DNA of 64,000 bases from Psococerastis gibbosa. Lineage: Eukaryota > Arthropoda > Insecta > Psocodea > Psocidae. This document shows, piece after piece, positions 58,698 to 64,000 of the stretch. The position numbers and the translations under genes were made by a program. The DNA lies in contig OZ020488.1 in NCBI GenBank assembly GCA_963971405.1, positions 20,541,089 through 20,605,088 on the forward strand, in the 5' to 3' direction. The notes under the pieces are model-generated. The model was given only the letters and a program-made list of their open reading frames with translations, ran no database searches and was not told the origin of the DNA. The stretch's first letter is position 1. Each line of letters starts with the position of its first letter.

Positions 58698-58987
58698 GGG
58701 CTCTATATTAGACAGGTATTGTCATCCGCCATGTTGTATCCATTATAAGTCTGGTGTATAAGCCAAGCATTGGGTGTTTACCTATTTATTTTTAGAAATT
58801 TATCGTTGTTTATTTATTATTATTTAAAAAACGTGCTACTAATTAGGGAAGTGTTTAATAAAAAAATACTAAAACTTGTATTCGTTTTTTTCAATATTTT
58901 TCAATCTTTTACTTTTCTTACAATACTTACCATATAGGAAATATGGGATACAACATGGTGGATGACAATACCCGGGTATATAGTGCC
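58698..58987. mobile_element. Foldback MITE H
   Basis: The arms GGTATTGTCATCCGCCATGT (~58715) and ACATGGTGGATGACAATACC (~58952) pair over ~27 bp. Weaker outer complementarity extends to GGGCTCTATATTAG / TATATAGTGCC. The interior is ~200 bp and AT-rich. Superfamily unknown. Confidence 0.72.
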
Positions 58988-59524
58988 TTAATAAAATGGA
59001 AACACAGGATGCAAAATAGAATAAAGTAAGGGCATTAATGCCACTGCATGTTCCAATTTCCCGCATATTTATATCGACAAGTTTCTGTTTATTTGTTTAC
59101 GTTTTTGGTATTGGTTTTTTTAATCTTGTATTGTAATTTTGTATTTTGCGGCTTCTTGTGGGGGCCACTGCACCTTGGTGGGTCATGGACAAAGGTTGAT
59201 TGATTGATTGATTACAAACAGCAGGATGGAAGCTATTTACCGCAACTGTAGGAGCATAAGCGTGATATGATATGTACATATGGGCCTGTCTTTTGCTGGT
59301 TTGGCAAGAAAATGAGGACGGAAGTCGTTATTTTACTTTATACTGCAAAGTTGTCGTTACCCATGAACTCCTGTTGTGCTACAGATGCGTAAGAATAACC
59401 CAATTTTGCGACTGCTGATGCTGGTTCAATAAATCCCAATAAGCTCGTTCCCCTCCCGCACCTGGCGGCTCTTTTTGTCCTTTTTCAGGCAGCTATCGAC
59501 TGCAAGTATTGTAATACCAATGAA

Positions 59525-59702
59525 ATACATAAATAAGGACTTTTGTTCTATTACTAGACCAACCTAGCGGAGTTAGGGCTATACAGCCCTCTCTTACACT
59601 CAACTAGGAAGGCCCGGGACCGCCTGCTTTACATGCCCTCCGAAGTATGGCCAGAAAATGTAAGAAGTTTGGGACTCGAACCAACAACCTTTCGGATGAT
59701 AA
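59525..59702 (-). mobile_element. tRNA-derived SINE, copy 4
   Basis: Minus orientation: head GGTTGTTGGTTCGAGTCCCA, then GGAGGGCATGTAAAGCAGGC and CCTAACTCCGCTAGGTTGGT, with the tail AAGTCCTTATTTATGTA toward lower coordinates. Confidence 0.87.
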
Positions 59703-59995
59703 TCTTGCTTACATTTTTAATACCTGGTTAAGTTAATACTAAACGGCATAGTAGGCCCACTGAAGTGATAAATAAATAAACAAATAAATAAATAAAAGTA
59801 TTTCTTATCATGGATGCGATGTTGCATTCTGCAATTAGATTCTGCATTTTTTTATTTTCCAATCTGGGGGGTAAACAAACCAATTTTGAATGACACTTTC
59901 CATTCTAAAATAATTTTGCTTACATTTTTAAGACCTGGTTAAGTTAATGCTAAACGGCATAGTAGGCCCACTGAAGTGATAAAGAAATAAATAAG
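59700..59995 (+). repeat. Duplicated segment between two SINEs
   Basis: A ~90-bp unit occurs twice, at 59705-59790 and 59928-59995. It includes TTGCTTACATTTTTAA, ACCTGGTTAAGTTAAT and CTAAACGGCATAGTAGGCCC. The second is preceded by a block (59875-59925) resembling the TTAA mini-element at 1627-1717. Confidence 0.75.
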
Positions 59996-60190
59996 GACTT
60001 GTTATTGTTCCTATTACTAAGCCAACCTAGCGGAGTTAGGGCTATAAAGCCCTCTCTTACACTCAACTAGGAAGGCCCGGGACCGCCTGCTTTACATGCC
60101 CTCCGAAGCATGACCAGAAAATTTAGCTAGTGTGGGACTCGAACCAACAACCTTTCGGGTGAAAGTCAGAGTCCGTCAAGTCATGTTGAT
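59985..60190 (-). mobile_element. tRNA-derived SINE, copy 5
   Basis: Minus orientation, nearly identical to copy 4, with a better-preserved head (CTTTCACCCGAAAGGTTGTT). The tail AAGTCCTTATTTATTT lies at the low-coordinate side. Confidence 0.87.
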
Positions 60191-60654
60191 AAATTGGTTG
60201 CTCTTATTTAAACTACTGTACATGATATTTTTTAATATTATTAAATTTCGTCAATTTTGTCAAGGAGCCTATCTATTTCGTGTTTTAATAGAATTGAAAA
60301 AATCCACGAATGTCAAACTACCTGCCTTTCTAATTATTCAAAAGTTAAGGGTCTACACTCCCATGGGTATTGAAGTAAAGTGACCCCTCCTTTGTGATGA
60401 CTCATCAGATAAACTTAGTTATTATTGCAGCGGAAATGTCTTGCGGGTTATTTGTTGCCACGCATATATTGCATAGAGTAACCTGTCGCACGGGGCACTG
60501 TGTCTTTGTCACATTCACATAATTTAATCATTTCATAATATCTAATCATTTGTTTTGTTTCCAGAATGAATCGAGATCGGCGACCGAACGTATTTAACGG
60601 CAGCTGTTGCGGCGTTTGAGGCATAACGAGTATTGAGAGTCATTGTTTCTGGAC

Positions 60655-60762
60655 ATGCCGTCCAAGAGGCAATATGATCTGGTTCAAAACGAAGACTGCG
60701 ACCCTAGGGTTCCCGTGCACGCAGATGAGGCTTTTCAACATGGCATCACATTTAATGCAAAG
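60655..60762 (+). CDS. NOS1AP: NOS1AP/CAPON homologue, first coding exon
   Basis: One exon of 36 codons, MPSKRQYDLVQNEDCDPRVP followed by VHADEAFQHGITFNAK, ends at GTAAGA. It matches the highly conserved N-terminus of NOS1AP, which starts MPSK and leads into the PTB domain through AFQHGI.F.AK. An in-frame TGA at 60634-60636 supports this ATG. A polypyrimidine/AG acceptor at 60553-60562 (TTTGTTTCCAG) suggests a spliced 5' untranslated exon upstream. In animals the protein is a PTB-domain adaptor linking neuronal NO synthase, Scribble and related partners at the cell cortex. The PTB exons lie beyond the window, so intron 1 exceeds 3.2 kb. It contains a truncated LINE, a hAT-like MITE and a family B copy. 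Confidence 0.93.
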
Positions 60763-60884
60763 GTAAGATAACGCTAACAGCCATTAGGCAGGAGCTGGAC
60801 CTGGAGTAGTCAAGTTAGTTGATAGCAGGCCTGCAAGCCCGAAGGCTGTAAAATCATTGGTACGAAATTTATCTTATCTCAATT

Positions 60885-61281
60885 CTTTTTCTTTACTTTT
60901 TCCACGCTTTTATCCCTAAGAGGGGTCAGTGATACGGCAGGTTCTCTTCAACTTTTTTCGATTCTGTGCTTCGGCTGCAGTTGCTCTTACAATCCTGAGG
61001 TCTTGGCGGACTTTTGCTTCTACCGTTAGCCTGGGCCGTCCTTTCCCTCAGCTTCGATATGTTTTATACGCTTTATCAGGACATCTGGCTGCCTTCTTTC
61101 GACGTGGCCCCACCACGACAGTCGTCGTTCTCGGGCTTTATCGATGATGCTAGCTGTCTTCATTTCAGCTCTTATTTCGTCGTTCCGGCGTCTATCTGTT
61201 AGAGTGAAGCTCAGGGACCGCCCGCAGCATCCGCACATCTCGGCCACATGCAGTCTTTGTTCTTCGGCCTTTCTTAAGGCA
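60885..61281 (-). mobile_element. 5'-truncated RTE-like LINE in NOS1AP intron 1
   Basis: Flanked by a 14-bp duplication ATCTTATCTCAATT (60871-60884 and 61282-61295). The minus strand carries RRNDEIRAEMKTASIIDKAR and ERRLSWWGHVERRQPDVLIK, an RTE-type C-terminal signature, then DLRIVRATAAEAQNRKKLK in another frame, so it is frameshifted. The tail is A/G-rich. Confidence 0.85.
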
Positions 61282-61295
61282 TCTTATCTCAATTG

Positions 61296-62700
61296 AAGAG
61301 TATAAATACAGTACCCTGCTGGTAGCCCGAAAGGATTCATTTTTAGGGAGAATGGACTGCAGGCTGAACTATTTCAAAATATCCACTGTATATCAAAGAA
61401 TCCATTGGTAATACCAATTAAATGATTAGAAATGACACGATTCCTGGATACGTTCCAGTATATGAACGCTCTCACACGACTGAAAGAAATAAAATGCCTG
61501 GCAATGGAATGAGGACCTGCAGTGAGTGCATCTTGTGCATCAATCCCGCCTGCCCCTCGACCGGCGACCCTCGGATGGTTAACAGCTGCTCTGAGACCAG
61601 CTTCATTGTGTGGCCCTTGTTTTGTTCCACCCGACACTATCGCGACGGGCTTTGCTTGATGAACCTGGGCGATGTTTACCCAGCCCAAGTCCGATCATGG
61701 CGTACCTTAGTACCTACCCAGACCTTCTCTTGATTATTGACAGATTTGATTGTTAGTGTTGGACTTCTTTATTTAGTTTGATAGTTTCTCTTTCTACTAC
61801 TCAATTTCCTCTATTATATCCTTGTACATGAGGCCTTCTTGTGTTGCGTTATCAGCACAAGTGGCATACGCCCAAGCCTGGAGATAACTAAAATCCATTA
61901 TTAAGTTTTTAGTCTAAGTGTCCGTATAGGAGTAAAACCTGGTGTGGTGCCACTGCCAAGATACTATGTAGGTTTTCAAGGGGGGCTGTTCATTTTATCA
62001 AAGAAAAAGGCATAGACAGCTGCAGCCATAATCAAAGTTTAGGAGGGCTGGTCAGTGGCCAGTTCATTGATAGATGCCGTTTTATTTCCCCTACCGAGAC
62101 TTTTTAGGTGATTGTAGGACCGGGCTTACTGCTAAATAAACCTAACTTACCACCAATTAAGATAAATTTAAGCCCAAGTGAGGGCCACAGGGGATTTAGA
62201 ATAAAATGTCAACGCTACTGATTGCTGTTCCTTGGTACATACCATATATACATTAATACAGTGTTCAACTCCAATTTTTAAAAAAAACGAAACAACAAAT
62301 TACAGCTTTACGCTCGAGTTTGTTAACCGGGTTTGTTTAACCATAGAAATACGATATAACTTCTTTTATGTTCGTGCAGCACTGCAATACTAATTTATGG
62401 AATGGTCAAATAGCAGAAAATCTTAAGTGTGACCTTTGCTGTTACTTGTGAGAAATTAGAATTTTTTGGCAATGGCTTGGAAAGTAATAAATATATGAAT
62501 AGTTGATCTGCCTTGAAATGGGAAGATACATTTAAAATTTGCAAAACAGGCAGGCTTTGCATGTAGGCTGCGGTACGGGTATAACGACCATCCGTCCGGT
62601 TTTACCGAAAATGCCTGTCAAAGACACAAAAAATTAACTAAAGAGAATAAATTATAAAAATAAACAAATTTCCTAAAATTAACATCTTGTACCGTACCGT
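61296..62700. other. NOS1AP intron 1; no element recognised
   Basis: A moderately GC-rich stretch at 61480-61720 has open frames on both strands (61374-61688 -, 61422-61733 +) with no recognisable similarity. It could be a decayed transposon. No PTB-domain exon was seen. Confidence 0.4.
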
Positions 62701-62999
62701 AGTGGCGTAGCCAGAATTTTTTTTCTTTTTTGCGGGGGTCCAGTTTTCATAAAGTTTGCCCGCTTACGATAGGTTGTCGAATGGGGTGGTGTTTCATTTG
62801 GCGCCCCCCCTCCCGGGGACTGTTTTTTAAAAGATAGGCCTGAAATAGTTTGTCGGCAAAAAAATTTGATTTTGCAGACGATAACTTTATTAACAAAACT
62901 GAAAAAAACGACTGGGGTACTGGGGTATCCCCGGCGATTAAAAAAAGGTGATATTTTGCTTAATTTGGGGGGGTGGAGGGGGTGTCCGGACCCCGCTGC
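62701..62999. mobile_element. Probable hAT-type MITE in NOS1AP intron 1
   Basis: Left end AGTGGCGTAGCCAGAATTTT, right part GGGTGTCCGGACCCCGCTGC. The flanking 8-mer CGTACCGT occurs at 62693-62700 and 63000-63007. The terminal repeats are poor, so the target duplication is the main support. Confidence 0.55.
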
Positions 63000-63123
63000 C
63001 GTACCGTACTGTAATACAATAGTAAAACATACGTAAAACCTACTATTTCGCGCCTATATTTTTAATTTTCCCCGCGACAGACTGGATTCCTCGGCTTTTC
63101 TTAAATTAAATTAGTCCTTACAC

Positions 63124-63840
63124 AAAGAACCGGTCCGAGTTTACTCGAACATGCTTTCCAATTTATCAAGTAGTAGATGGAGAAAATGAGTAATTTCATG
63201 GTAAATAATTTTCCTATGGTTAAATTTCGGCATCGGGGGGGGGGGGGGGGGGGTGTGTCCACCTGACGTCACTGGAGGTGAGGTAAATTATAGATAGGTC
63301 AGACCTCAGAGTAATAATGGTAGGGCACGCAATGCATTTGAGCTTGAATTTTCTATCATTTTTTCAAAAAATTATTTTTTGCACAAAACCAAGTAGTTAT
63401 TTGGGAAAGCAACCTGTCCGGTTTCGTTACTCAATTTAACACCTAAAACATGCCTGAAAGTAGAAATCATCGATAGTAAGGTTTCGCAGAAAAATTATTT
63501 TTGAGTCATTTTTCATTAAAATTTAGTTATTTTTATTTTTTTACCCCCAGAAGCAAACTATCAAGGGGCAAGCGACCCCCGAATTTAATTAACATTAATA
63601 ACGACTACAATATATGTGAATTTAAAAGAAATCGTTGGAGCCGTTTTGGATAAATAATTTTTTTAGACGTTTTTTTTGGAGTTTTTTTGACGCGTTAATC
63701 CGTTGAAATCTCGGAATCGAACATTTCGACCATCACAAAGCTTTCCATATACTATTATAATACGTATAAATTAAATACACTAAATAAATAAATAAATATA
63801 TATAAATTAAATATACTATATACGTATAAATTGGAAATGG
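63124..63840 (+). repeat. Family B repeat with internal deletion
   Basis: Begins AAAGAACCGGTCCGAGTTTA. It has a G run (63235-63253) and the usual middle, then jumps from GGAGTTTTTTTGACG to CGTTAATCCGTTGAAATCTC, missing the C run and the GACAGACA block. The end carries an extra AAATA/TATA expansion (63770-63825). Confidence 0.83.
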
Positions 63841-64000
63841 AATAAAGTATAAAACATTTTTTTCAATCATGTCCAGGTGTCCCGTTTTGAGGCAAATTGC
63901 AATATAAATGTGGCTGTAACCATTGTTTTGCTTTTTAGGGATTTCATATTCGTATTCGTTTGGGTGTTCATTTGTCTGGATCATATTTGTTGTCGCTTTA

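Noticed and set aside
60132-60383. Frame starting [11 protein letters not shown]
   Set aside because: This is the translation of the tRNA-like head of the SINE, a common artefact in six-frame searches.

Overview
This window is intron-rich, AT-rich animal nuclear DNA with a heavy load of transposable elements. It carries large parts of four host protein-coding genes and one tRNA gene. The organism is an invertebrate metazoan. An arthropod fits best: several LINE fragments have arthropod-style RT/RNase H ends, the NOS1AP first exon looks arthropod-like, and LIG4 is split into 13 coding exons. This placement is an inference, and no species can be named from the sequence alone.

Layout. 1-11.5 kb holds no recognisable host protein gene; it contains repeats, two LINE fragments, a SINE and a clean tRNA-Ile(AAU) gene on the minus strand. 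11.5-27.2 kb (+) is an SLC6-family sodium/neurotransmitter or amino-acid symporter, with ten exons covering all 12 membrane helices; the first and last exons were not located. 27.2-35 kb is mobile DNA, including an RT/RNase H LINE between perfect 71-bp direct repeats. 35-41.1 kb (+) is gamma-tubulin complex component 2 (GCP2). 42.2-51.9 kb (-) is a complete DNA ligase IV gene (13 coding exons, 896 codons plus stop), convergent with GCP2. 52-60.5 kb is repeats. At 60.65 kb (+) lies the first coding exon of a NOS1AP/CAPON homologue whose remaining exons lie beyond the window.

Mobile DNA. Family A comprises at least a dozen short foldback elements with 3-bp TTA/TAA target duplications. They share the core GACGTGGTAGCAGACATT but have interchangeable arms, and two copies carry the same second element in the exact centre of the palindrome. 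Family B is a ~0.9-kb repeat present in about nine copies, with a poly-G run, a poly-C run and a conserved 3' end. Other elements are five copies of a tRNA-derived SINE, three hAT-type MITEs with 8-bp target duplications, several long hairpins, and 5'-truncated LINE fragments of at least five kinds, many with visible target-site duplications.

The host genes are functionally unrelated: membrane transport, microtubule nucleation, non-homologous end joining and a PTB-domain adaptor. Nothing suggests co-regulation beyond the tail-to-tail GCP2/LIG4 arrangement. No LTR retroelement or virus-derived gene was recognised.
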